Source of the DNA: Acidobacteriaceae bacterium
GTDB lineage: Bacteria; Acidobacteriota; Terriglobia; Terriglobales; Acidobacteriaceae
Direction: 5' to 3'
DNA: 64,000 nucleotides
Assembly: GCA_003132405.1 (NCBI GenBank)
Contig: PKXQ01000127.1
Location: forward strand, 1 to 64,000
How positions within the stretch are numbered: the stretch's first letter is position 1; each line of letters starts with the position of its first letter. Under the pieces are notes generated by a model. The model was not told the DNA's origin. It made no database searches and worked only from the letters and a program-made list of their open reading frames with translations. Of the stretch, positions 45,087 to 53,060 are shown in pieces. The position numbers and the translations under genes were made by a program.

Positions 45087-45250
45087 CCCGATCGGGTCAT
45101 CTCATCATCGGTGATCAAGCTATCTGGCACCGATCGATGTCCGGATCACCCCATGTTCGGATCACCCCATGTTCGGATCACCCCATGTTCGGATCACCCC
45201 ATGATCGGATCACCCCATGATCGGATCACCCCATGATCCGATTACCCGAT
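45087..45250. repeat. 16-bp tandem array (six units) with inverted flank, between cpaC and cpaE
   Basis: Six units of CGGATCACCCCATGTT or CGGATCACCCCATGAT run from 45142 to 45237 with no spacers. Degenerate partners occur on both sides (45087-45116, GATCGGGTCATCTCATCATC on the opposite sense, and ATTACCCGAT to 45250). The first and last parts are inverted relative to each other, so the region can fold. Units 1-3 and 4-6 differ at one position, showing recent expansion by slippage or unequal exchange. Confidence 0.92.
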
Positions 45251-45251
45251 T

Positions 45252-46805
45252 TTACTTGGTGGCTCCTGACTTATCCTTATCGAACTTGGTCGGGTCCAGA
45301 TTGGGCACCGGCATGGTCGGGCCTTTCGGCGGGACGACGCTGGGCGCAACGCGGTGAACCGTGCATAGAACCATCAATTCTGAGTTGCTCTTTTGGTCGC
45401 TCTTGCTCTTAAAAAAGTTGCCGATGATCGGGATGTCGCCGAGCCATGGAACTTTGTTGGCAGTGTTGGTGACGCGATTGTCCATGAGGCCGGCGATGAC
45501 GAAACTCTGGCCATCCTGGAGTTCGAATTCAGTTTCTGCTTTGCGCGTGCTAATGGCGGGGATGGTGGTGCCGGAAACGGTGACGGCGTCGGCGAAGTCT
45601 AGCGTGCTCACTTCGGGAGCGACGTGCAGATGGATGTTGCCGTTGGGCTGAATTACGGGAGTGAATTTCAGGCGCACGCCGAACTCACGAAACTGAACCG
45701 TAACGGTGGCGATGCCGCCGGCGCCGGGCTGCACAACTGGGAAAGGAAATTCGCCGCCGGCAAGGAAGCTGGCTTCTTTGCCATTGACAGCGACGAGATT
45801 GGGTTCGGCGAGAATCTGCAGCAGGTTTTGCGTTTTGAGCGCTTCGATCACGGCGCCGAGATGGACCTGCGGGTTAAAGAAGAACAGGTTGAGCATATTC
45901 GACACCGTCGCGGTTGTGGAGGATGGCGCGCCCGTTCCGTTGTCGGTGATGGTCCCGAGGCCACTGATTCCGCCGAACTGGCCGGTGGTGGTGCTGCCGA
46001 TAGTGTTGCCCGATCCGGTCGATAGCAGATTGATGCCGATTTGAGTGAGAGCGCTGCGATCGACTTCGGCAAACTTGACTTCGAGCAGGACTTCGTCGGC
46101 TCCGACGGGGCCGAAGGTGAGCACGTTAACTACGTTCTTCGAGTAGGCCGAAGCGAGTGCGCCCGCATGTTTGGCGATGTCTTCGGTGGTTACGTGGCCA
46201 GAGAGAACGATGGCGGAACGCGATGGGGTCACGCTGATCTGTTCTGTCGGAAAGAGGCGATGAATTTCTTCGGAGGCGGCGGTGATGTCGACATCGACCC
46301 GTAGGTCGAAGCTGCGCGAGCGCTCGAGTGCATCCCAGATCAATAAGGAGACTTCGCCGGGAGCGAGCCCGTTGACGAGGACTTGGGTGGGGGTGACGAC
46401 GATCGCATCGGCCACGGACGGGTCAGTGACGGAGACGCGTTTGAGACGTTCGGTGGTGTTGATGAGCAGAGATTTTCCGACCATCACGCGGAGGGGTGCG
46501 GCGCCGGAAGTTTCGGCGGATGTGGAGGTAGAAGTTGTGGCGGCGGGTGGCGGCGCGGCGGGATTGTCCTGAGTTTCTGCGGCAGGGCTCGGAGCAGGGG
46601 CGGGAGACCCGGTGGTACTGCTGTCGAGCGCGGAGCTGCCGAGCGGCAACCTGTCGAAAGCTAACCGATCGAGCGTTAACCGATCTAGCGCTAAGCGATT
46701 GAACGCTAGCCCATTGAATGCCAACTCGGGGAAGGCCACGGGGCGCGCGGAGTTGACCGTCGCGCCGAGAAACAGAACGGCTGCGACGAGCTTAAAAGCT
46801 TTCAT
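45252..46805 (-). CDS. cpaC: Tad pilus secretin CpaC/RcpA
   Basis: 517 residues. A signal peptide (1-20) leads to a Pro/Ser/Ala-rich linker (about 60-100). The pilus-secretin N domain (PLRVMVGKSLLINTTERLKR, VSVTDPSVADAIVV) and a BON-like part (SAIVLSGHVTTEDIAKHAG) precede the secretin barrel (VLLEVKFAEVDRSALTQIGI, ILAEPNLVAVNGKEASFLAG, GVRLKFTPVIQPNGNIHLHV, FVIAGLMDNRVTNTANKVPW). It forms the outer-membrane pore of the pilus. Odd: residues about 27-61 are a tandem pentapeptide LAFNR/LALDR/LTLDR encoded by seven 15-bp DNA repeats (46621-46725). Confidence 0.95.
   Translation of the reverse strand: MKAFKLVAAVLFLGATVNSARPVAFPELAFNGLAFNRLALDRLTLDRLAFDRLPLGSSALDSSTTGSPAPAPSPAAETQDNPAAPPPAATTSTSTSAETSGAAPLRVMVGKSLLINTTERLKRVSVTDPSVADAIVVTPTQVLVNGLAPGEVSLLIWDALERSRSFDLRVDVDITAASEEIHRLFPTEQISVTPSRSAIVLSGHVTTEDIAKHAGALASAYSKNVVNVLTFGPVGADEVLLEVKFAEVDRSALTQIGINLLSTGSGNTIGSTTTGQFGGISGLGTITDNGTGAPSSTTATVSNMLNLFFFNPQVHLGAVIEALKTQNLLQILAEPNLVAVNGKEASFLAGGEFPFPVVQPGAGGIATVTVQFREFGVRLKFTPVIQPNGNIHLHVAPEVSTLDFADAVTVSGTTIPAISTRKAETEFELQDGQSFVIAGLMDNRVTNTANKVPWLGDIPIIGNFFKSKSDQKSNSELMVLCTVHRVAPSVVPPKGPTMPVPNLDPTKFDKDKSGATK
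46621..46725. repeat. Seven 15-bp repeats encoding pentapeptides in cpaC
   Basis: Units such as CGATCGAGCGTTAAC, CGATCTAGCGCTAAG and CGATTGAACGCTAGC. Because 15 is a multiple of 3, the array stays in frame and gives a five-residue repeat right after the signal peptide of the secretin. Expansion or contraction would change linker length without a frameshift. Confidence 0.85.
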
Positions 46806-46928
46806 GAATTCAGACCTCTTGGAGGCGGCACGAGCGAATGCTTTGAAGGCAAATCGAAAGCTATAAAGACAGCGATAGAGACAATGACCGGGCGCGAATG
46901 AATGCGATAGCGACGGCCCAATTGATCT

Positions 46929-47789
46929 TCAGTGTGACTCTGGCGATTTATCTTCTGGAAACTTGGTTTCATCCCGTTTACTGCCACGAATCATTTCTAC
47001 CTGATAGGGCGCATTGACAGGCGCCGGAACCTTGGCGGTCGCTCTGTGGAGTTTCGGTTTGCCTTCAGCGGCTGGTGCTTTCTCGCCGGGGTAGAGCGCA
47101 CTTACATGGGTGGCGCCGATACCTTCTTTCTTGGTGTCCAGCGGATTACGGAGCGCGAGCTGAATTCTGCCTTCCTGGGAAGCGAGCGCCAGTCGCTGAG
47201 CATCGTCGGGAGAAACGAGCAGCGTGATCACGGGAGCGTTCGATTCGCCCGAGGTAAGACGTTCGAGCAGACTTCCGCCGACGGCGATCACGGCGACGTT
47301 TTGCAGAACGGTGATGGTTTGCGCTTCACCGCCGCTGCCCTGAGTGCCGGTGGACATCACGTCGACGCGGGTGCCGGGCTGCACGAAGCCCGCCACCGAG
47401 ACAACATCATTGACGCGGACGGAAACGGCGCGCATGCCGGGCGGAATCAGCGAAGGCAGGCCGGCTCCGGCGTTGAGCGCCGCCAGCTTATTGTTGAGAA
47501 TAAATTCGCCTTTACTGATGGGAAGAATGGCGCCACGGTTCAGGACTTTCGCGGGATTAGAGAATGCGCCAGGAGGAATCGCGCTGGGCGGGACATTGAC
47601 AACGCGAACGTCCTTGGCGGCCAGCTTGGCTCCGACGTCGATGTCATTGGCGGCCACAACGACTGCAACTCCGGCGGCGTTGCTGTTGGAGCCCGCGAGG
47701 TTTCGCAGCTGGTTGTAGACGGCATAGCTCACGAGCAGGCCGACCGCTAAAGCCAGTCCTCCGATCATCAACAGACGCCGTCGATTCAT
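46929..47789 (-). CDS. cpaB: Tad pilus assembly protein CpaB/RcpC
   Basis: 286 residues. One N-terminal helix (5-25, LLMIGGLALAVGLLVSYAVY) is followed by a SAF domain (about 42-105: VVVAANDIDVGAKLAAKDVR, GAILPISKGEFILNNKL) and a RcpC-type domain (RAVSVRVNDVVSVAGFVQPG, TRVDVMSTGT). It is periplasmic and associates with the secretin. First large gene after the pilin. Confidence 0.94.
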   Translation of the reverse strand: MNRRRLLMIGGLALAVGLLVSYAVYNQLRNLAGSNSNAAGVAVVVAANDIDVGAKLAAKDVRVVNVPPSAIPPGAFSNPAKVLNRGAILPISKGEFILNNKLAALNAGAGLPSLIPPGMRAVSVRVNDVVSVAGFVQPGTRVDVMSTGTQGSGGEAQTITVLQNVAVIAVGGSLLERLTSGESNAPVITLLVSPDDAQRLALASQEGRIQLALRNPLDTKKEGIGATHVSALYPGEKAPAAEGKPKLHRATAKVPAPVNAPYQVEMIRGSKRDETKFPEDKSPESH

Positions 47790-47863
47790 CCCACTCCTTC
47801 CGGAAACAGCCCGGACCTAATCGCTGGTGCAGATGCACATTCACCAGCCGAAAACAATGCTTG

Positions 47864-48034
47864 CTATTGCGTTCCGATCTGGCTGGCCACACCGGAGAAC
47901 ACGTTATTGGCATTGCTACCGATGAGACGGACGGTGCCGATTACGATTACCAGAATTACTGCGAGCATGACGGCGTATTCCGCAATGTCCTGGCCTTCTT
48001 CATTGCGCCACAATAGTTTGCACAGCTGTGTCAT
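47864..48034 (-). CDS. flp: Flp-type (type IVb) major pilin
   Basis: 56 residues, short enough to be missed by gene callers. MTQLCKLLWRNEEGQDIAEY is followed by AVMLAVILVIVIGTVRLIG and ends ASQIGTQ. It has the Flp signature: short basic leader, prepilin cleavage after Gly (EEG|QDIAEY) with Glu and Tyr at positions 5 and 6 of the mature chain, then one hydrophobic helix. GAAGGAG lies 6 bases before the ATG. It opens the Tad locus; cpaB follows after 74 bases. The peptidase that would cut it (TadV/CpaA) is not in this window. Confidence 0.95.
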   Translation of the reverse strand: MTQLCKLLWRNEEGQDIAEYAVMLAVILVIVIGTVRLIGSNANNVFSGVASQIGTQ

Positions 48035-48203
48035 AGAGACTCCTTCGAGAAGTTAACTTACGTTAGAAATTTACGATCTGGGGGAGCTTTGGAAGCCATT
48101 CCCTATATGCGCCCTAGTTTCGCAGATTAAAGGTGGGAACGGGAAACATTTTTTCATCTTTTTGCCAATCTGGCGAGTGGATTATTTGTGGAAATTTCAA
48201 TAT

Positions 48204-49694
48204 CTAGGGCGCGTCAGAAGGGCTTTGGGAGAAGATGACGGCTTGGGAGTCGCTAAATGCGGTGTGCCAATGACGATCGAGGAGAAGGGCTTGGGCCAGT
48301 GCGCAGGAGGGCGGAACGAGGATAGTCTCGACTTGCCAGCGGTTAAGGATGTTCTGCCAGCCGGAGCGAAGATCGATCAGAGTGCGAATGGAGTCGCGCA
48401 TGAGATCGTCGCCGTAAAGGTCGGCGCGGCCGTCCACGAATAGGCGATAACGGGGGTAGAGATTGTAGATCGCGTATCCTCCCCAATCGTAATAAACGAA
48501 GAGTTTCGTGTTTTGAGATGAGGTATTGATGGGGAAGGAGTTAGCGCGCAAGAACTTGACAGCATCTTGGGGGAAGATTTGGGCTACGCGGGCATTTTGA
48601 TTGCGGGCGAGAGTGGTCCATTTTGCCAGGGCGAACAGCGCCATCAGAATGATGGCTAAGGCGCCGAAAGCCGGGCGGAAGCGCCACGCGAGACGCCGTG
48701 GTGAAGTTGACGGATCTGAAAGCGGGACAGCGGCAGCAATGACTGGGATCGCCACTAAGACGAAAATCGGAATATGGCGCGAGGCGTCGAGAGCGGCGAA
48801 GGCGGTGAGGAGCAAGGGCACGATGACGCGGCCTTTGAGGTGGGTACGCGCGCTAGCGAGCGCGATCAGAAGCAGCAGCCAGAGCACTAGGAATGGGCGA
48901 TAGAGACTCATATGAAAATCGGGTGAGCGCCACTCGGCGATGAGGGAGCGCATTCCGGGCGATCGCAGAGTGTCGAGCGGATAACGGTAGAGGTGGGTGC
49001 CGCTGGGGTTGAGAGGCACAAGCGCGGCGCAAGCTATGAGAACGAAAAGAATACGGAGGAGGATGGGGCGGGCCTCTTGCCAGGGCGTGTTGCCCGTGGC
49101 GGTTTCGAGGAGCACGCCTGCGCCATAGGCGCCGAGCAGAGCGGGGCCGAGGGCAAATCCGCCGTGCAGGTTGAGCCAAAGTAGAAACATCGGCGGGATC
49201 CAGAGCAGGAGTTTGGGACGGTCCTCACCGCGCTCGATGAGGAAAAGAAGCAGGCTCGCTAGGGTGAAGGTGAACATCTGCGGGCGAACGCCCCAGGAGG
49301 GCGCAGAGGCGAGAGCGCCGAGCGCGGTTGCGGCGGCGGCCCAGTGCCGTTTTTGTGCGCCGGGAAGACAACGCAGGTAGAGCAGCATGAAGCCAGCGGT
49401 CGTGATGATCGCGGAAAAAACGATCAGCGCCGCTGCGGCGCCGTGCTTATACAGCTCGAAAAAAATTACCTCCGACAGCCATTCATGCGAGATCCATGCG
49501 TGGCCGGCGCGAGTGAAGGAAAAAGGATCGGAGTGGGGAATGCCGTGGGATTCGACGATCCACTGGCCGGTGCGCAGGTGCCACCAGAGATCGGGATCGA
49601 CGGCGTTGCGCGCGGTCATGGCGAGCAGGCCGAAGAAGAGGATGGCGGCGAAAGGGATTCCAATGCTGTTGAGTGCGTGGAGGATTCGTCGCAT
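48204..49694 (-). CDS. Large multi-pass membrane protein, relative of the 17130 protein
   Basis: 496 residues, about eleven hydrophobic helices. After the first helix comes NAVDPDLWWHLRTGQWIVES and DPFSFTRAGHAWISHEWLSE. LLWLNLHGGFALGPALLGAY lies mid-chain, EWRSPDFHMSLYRPF follows, and a C-terminal soluble part contains YDWGGYAIYNLYPRYRLFVD and GRADLYGDDLM. The whole order of blocks matches the protein at 17130-18770, and a decayed third copy is at 51521-51976. Acidic residues in the first loop suggest a GT-C-like enzyme using lipid-linked sugars; this is inference. A TATAAT lies 11 bases before the ATG. Confidence 0.85.
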   Translation of the reverse strand: MRRILHALNSIGIPFAAILFFGLLAMTARNAVDPDLWWHLRTGQWIVESHGIPHSDPFSFTRAGHAWISHEWLSEVIFFELYKHGAAAALIVFSAIITTAGFMLLYLRCLPGAQKRHWAAAATALGALASAPSWGVRPQMFTFTLASLLLFLIERGEDRPKLLLWIPPMFLLWLNLHGGFALGPALLGAYGAGVLLETATGNTPWQEARPILLRILFVLIACAALVPLNPSGTHLYRYPLDTLRSPGMRSLIAEWRSPDFHMSLYRPFLVLWLLLLIALASARTHLKGRVIVPLLLTAFAALDASRHIPIFVLVAIPVIAAAVPLSDPSTSPRRLAWRFRPAFGALAIILMALFALAKWTTLARNQNARVAQIFPQDAVKFLRANSFPINTSSQNTKLFVYYDWGGYAIYNLYPRYRLFVDGRADLYGDDLMRDSIRTLIDLRSGWQNILNRWQVETILVPPSCALAQALLLDRHWHTAFSDSQAVIFSQSPSDAP

Positions 49695-49826
49695 CGTCGG
49701 TGGCGATTATAGAATGTCCGCGTGTTTTGCAGGTTGGCCAAGCGGAATCTGGATAGACTAGGCAGTCGATTCGAACGGCTGATTTCAAAAGTTTGCCGGC
49801 CGGGCGATAGCAATTCAGAGTTAGCA

Positions 49827-51104
49827 ATGATGAACCCGAATATTAAAGCTCGCTATAGGCTCGTTGCCGCTTTTCTACTCGCTATGGCGATCGCGAACGG
49901 GATCGAGATATGGCAACAGCATTCTCGAATCCTGGCCGGCTATGGAGATTTCTCGTCGTTCTATAGCAGCGGCTTGCTGCTGCGCCAGGGAAAGGGGAGG
50001 CTGCTCTATGACCAACGCGAGGAGTGGAGGGTGCAGCAGGAGTTTGCTTCGACGGTTGACATCCGCAAGGGGCCCATTCCATTTATTCGCCCACCGTTTC
50101 AGGCGCTTATCTTTGTTCCGCTGGCGTATTTTTCTTACCCGGTAGCGTTTGCAATATGGTTGCTCATCAAAATCGTTCTTTTGTGGCTTAGCGCAAGGCT
50201 GATTCCGCGTCCGAATCCTTTTTCTCGAATCTATCCATGCTGGTTGGAGGTCGTTCTTTGTCTGGGATTTTTCCCGGTTTTCCTCGATCTATTCCAGGGA
50301 CAGGATGCCATCCTCATGCTGTTGATCATCGCTGCAGCGCTCAGCTGTTTGCAATCCAAGAAAGATGCGGTTGCCGGCCTCATTCTTGCCCTAGGGCTGT
50401 TCAAGTTTCACCTGGTGCTGCCCATCGTGATTATCGTCTGGCTCGCCGGACGGATGCGAATCCTCGCTGGATTTTTGCCGACTGCCGCCGTTTTGGTGGC
50501 GCTTTCCTGCATGATCTCCGGTGTAGATGTTCTGTGGGTTTATCCCTCATACATTCTTCGTCTAAATCGCACGGTTGGCGGCGGGCTTATAACCGCCGAG
50601 AGTATGCCGAATCTTCGTGGTCTGTTGTCTGCATTTGTCGGGCGGGCGCCTTATCCGGGCCCGATCCATTGGCTGGTCTTGCCGGTCGCGATTGTGGCGA
50701 TCGCTTTCACCGTCTGGGTTTGGCGGCCTATTATGAATTCAGGGTTTGCGGGCTTGGGCCTAGGTTACTGTCTGGCTCTTTCGATCACCATCGTCACCAA
50801 CTATTACTCCCTCGTCTACGATATGACTTTGTTAATCGTCCCACTGTTTTTGCTCGGCGGCGGATTCATCTTGCAACCGGGCCTGCCAGGCAGGGCGCGG
50901 CGACCGATTGCAGCGGGGTTGCTGCTGTTGATCTGCACGCCATTGTACTGGGCGGTGATTCTCGGAATCGATCGGGCTTATGTGCTTATTGTACCGATGT
51001 TGATTTTGGCTCTAGGAATTCTAAGGGCGATACGTTGGCCCTTGCTCACACCGGTTGCGACCATCACACCAAAAACAAATCCGCAGGGGATCGTCACGGT
51101 CTAA
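49827..51104 (+). CDS. GT87 / DUF2029-type membrane glycosyltransferase
   Basis: 425 residues from ATG 49827 (an overlapping ATG at 49830 is equally possible; the frame is open to 49722). One helix lies at 8-26, then the loop GYGDFSSFYSSGLLLRQGKG with the catalytic-type Asp, and LLYDQREEW. About ten further helices follow. LFQGQDAILMLLIIAAALSC and GLFKFHLVLPIVIIVWLAGR match the middle of GT87 proteins. GT87 enzymes transfer mannose from a polyprenyl-phosphate donor in actinobacteria; here the acceptor is unknown. Confidence 0.85.
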   Translation: MMNPNIKARYRLVAAFLLAMAIANGIEIWQQHSRILAGYGDFSSFYSSGLLLRQGKGRLLYDQREEWRVQQEFASTVDIRKGPIPFIRPPFQALIFVPLAYFSYPVAFAIWLLIKIVLLWLSARLIPRPNPFSRIYPCWLEVVLCLGFFPVFLDLFQGQDAILMLLIIAAALSCLQSKKDAVAGLILALGLFKFHLVLPIVIIVWLAGRMRILAGFLPTAAVLVALSCMISGVDVLWVYPSYILRLNRTVGGGLITAESMPNLRGLLSAFVGRAPYPGPIHWLVLPVAIVAIAFTVWVWRPIMNSGFAGLGLGYCLALSITIVTNYYSLVYDMTLLIVPLFLLGGGFILQPGLPGRARRPIAAGLLLLICTPLYWAVILGIDRAYVLIVPMLILALGILRAIRWPLLTPVATITPKTNPQGIVTV

Positions 51105-51203
51105 TGGGCCATCGTAACCATCGAGCGAGCTCCGGCGCGCGGTCCAAAAGGGACTAGATCGAAACCCCGGCCGGTTGCGGTAGCATCCAGATTCCTGTGC
51201 TTC

Positions 51204-51242
51204 GTTATGAGATTTGGTTATGAGAGTTGGTTATGAGATTTG
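51204..51242. repeat. 13-bp start-codon region triplicated
   Basis: Three tandem copies of GTTATGAGA(T/G)TTG; each carries an ATG (51207, 51220, 51233). Only the third leads directly into the truncated GT87-like frame; the period of 13 puts the ATGs in different frames. Confidence 0.8.
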
Positions 51243-51520
51243 GCATTGCCCATTCGCGGTCCTGGCTAGTCGCGGCCGCTGTTCTTGGCGCAGCGGGAAT
51301 GTGGCTGTACGTCGATCGCGTGTGGATTCCACAACAGATTTCGGATTCGGCCGCGACGGGACGGCTGCGCGGAAATCTTTTCGATCTCTATCCGCGTTGG
51401 CTGGGCGCGAGGGAACTGCTCCTCCACGGCCGCAGCCCTTACAGCGCCGAGGTCACACGCGAGATTCAAGCCGGATACTATGGCCGCCCGCTCGATCTTT
51501 CCCGTCCCGGGGACCCCGGC
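51233..51520 (+). pseudogene. Truncated GT87-like gene, N-terminus only
   Basis: The frame reads LRGNLFDLYPRWLGARELLL, HGRSPYSAEVTREIQAGYYG and RPLDLSRPGDP. This matches residues about 45-97 of the intact protein at 53061 (PRGNLSDLYPRWLGARELLL, RDPYSPAVSREIQQGYYG, DPTRPGDP). After PGDP homology stops abruptly at about 51520 and the DNA becomes the inverted tail of another truncated gene. Roughly three quarters of the protein is missing. Confidence 0.85.
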
Positions 51521-51976
51521 GAGCGGAGGGTGTCGAGCGGGTAGCGATAGAGTTGCAGTCCGTTGGGATTCAGCGGCACGATCGCCGCGCAAACAACGAC
51601 AAGAAATAACACCCGAAGGAGAATGGGCCTCGCCTCCTCCCAAGATGTGGCGCCGAATGCGGTCTCCAGCGTCAGTCCGATTCCGTAAGCAATCATCAAA
51701 GCCGCGCCAAGCGCGAATCCGGCATGCAAATTTACCCAAAGAAGAAAAAGCGGCGGTATCCAAAACAAAAATTTGGGGCGTTCTTCCGGCGTGTGTGAAA
51801 GAAAAAGGGTCGGTCCGCGGAATGTGGCCCGTTTCCACGATCCACTGTCCGGTGCGCAAATGCCACCACAGATCGGGATCGACCGCATTGCGCGCCGTCA
51901 TCGCGAGTAATCCGAAGAACACGATGAGGGCAAAGGACCGTGGCCCATTTAATTTAAGAATCATGGTGGGTTTCAC
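51521..51976 (-). pseudogene. Truncated and internally deleted copy of the 48204-type membrane protein
   Basis: Reading minus: ARNAVDPDLWWHLRTGQWIV and DPFSFTHAG match the N-terminus of 48204-49694. A deletion of about 95 codons with a frameshift (near 51795) follows. The second frame then reads EERPKFLFWIPPLFLLWVNL, HAGFALGAALMIAYGIGL and up to YRYPLDTLRSPG. It ends exactly where the truncated GT87-like gene of the other strand ends. The starts GTG 51976 or ATG 51964 are preceded by TATAAT (51986-51981). Confidence 0.85.
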
Positions 51977-52967
51977 GAGGATTATAGGATCGGCCTTGCG
52001 CCGATTCTGAATGCGAGGGTATGGTCAGCAGGTGCTCGCCTTGTTCCTTTCGAGAAACACTCCCGTGGCTTCCTGGCCGCAGCAAAACCACAGCCAGCAT
52101 CGGAAGGTAAATTCCGAGAACAGTCCACAATCCCACTTCATGCATAGTGCGCGGCATGTGATACCAGTGCCAGATGCCAACGCCCCAGCCAAAGGGGATG
52201 GTGGCGAGGATTTCGCGTCGCGATTTGGGTATAAGCCAGAGAATGAAGCTGTCGAAAAACCAACGCTGCGGCATCATCGCCGATAGCAGCAAAAGAATCG
52301 CATCACGGTGGCGATATCGCAGCAAAGCCAACAGCAGCAGGGGTCCCGGCGGAGCCAGAAGAGGGATGAAGTGTTGGTAATACCGGAATTGGTGTAGCCA
52401 TAGGAACGGCCAGTGCGGCACAAAAACCAGCGTCAGAATTCCCAATATCAAGCATGACAACGCGCCGCGCCGGCTTATATGGGTAAGCAGGACCGGCAAT
52501 CCGACCTGCGGTTTTGCCATGACGACCGGCAAGAGGAGGGGGAAAAAGGCGCCGGCGGCGATAATGGTGCACCACTGCGCGGTAATGAGGCCAGCCCAAT
52601 AAGGGAAGGCCAAAAAGATAAACAACCGGTGATAGCCATTGCGCGTAAGACCAAAGGCTAGGAGCCCAGAGCTGATACCGTAGAACAGACCAGCGGCCAT
52701 CGCCGGCTGCAGGTGGACGAAAGGTAGCGCAAGAAAGTCAGCCGTTACAGGATATTGAGAAAGCGGAGTATCGTAAGGGTTCTGGTGAGCGAGGGTGCGT
52801 TGTGCGCCATAAATCGCCCAACCGAAATCAGCTGCACCATGATAAATGCGCTCGACCATCAACCAGCAAAATAGCCCACTCACCAACCCAATTGACGCGG
52901 AAACCGCAATTCTTGGCTTGATGCGGAGGAGTGGGGAAGCGGTCTGTTGCGCGATCAGTTGTGACAT
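51954..52967 (-). CDS. GT87 / DUF2029-like membrane protein
   Basis: 337 residues from ATG 52967 (an upstream ATG at 52997 is possible). One helix lies at about 20-40, then the loop DFGWAIYGAQRTLAHQNPYD with the Asp and PYD of this family. HLQPAMAAGLFYGISSGLLA, AQWCTIIAAGAFFPLLLPVV and MAKPQVGLPVLLTHI follow, with about eight helices in all. The chain is shorter than its neighbours. Its last 23 bases overlap the start of the decayed gene at 51976. Confidence 0.8.
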   Translation of the reverse strand: MSQLIAQQTASPLLRIKPRIAVSASIGLVSGLFCWLMVERIYHGAADFGWAIYGAQRTLAHQNPYDTPLSQYPVTADFLALPFVHLQPAMAAGLFYGISSGLLAFGLTRNGYHRLFIFLAFPYWAGLITAQWCTIIAAGAFFPLLLPVVMAKPQVGLPVLLTHISRRGALSCLILGILTLVFVPHWPFLWLHQFRYYQHFIPLLAPPGPLLLLALLRYRHRDAILLLLSAMMPQRWFFDSFILWLIPKSRREILATIPFGWGVGIWHWYHMPRTMHEVGLWTVLGIYLPMLAVVLLRPGSHGSVSRKEQGEHLLTIPSHSESAQGRSYNPRETHHDS

Positions 52968-53060
52968 GATGGAGCTAGATGACCTGAGTTCCGGCAAATA
53001 GATCGGAAATCTTGCGTCATGAGCTAGCCTTGAAGTATTGCGCAGATTCTCTCAGATTGC

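Noticed and set aside
45142..45237. Possible CRISPR array
   Set aside because: The units abut one another with no unique spacers, the unit is only 16 bp, and no cas gene is near. It is a simple tandem repeat.
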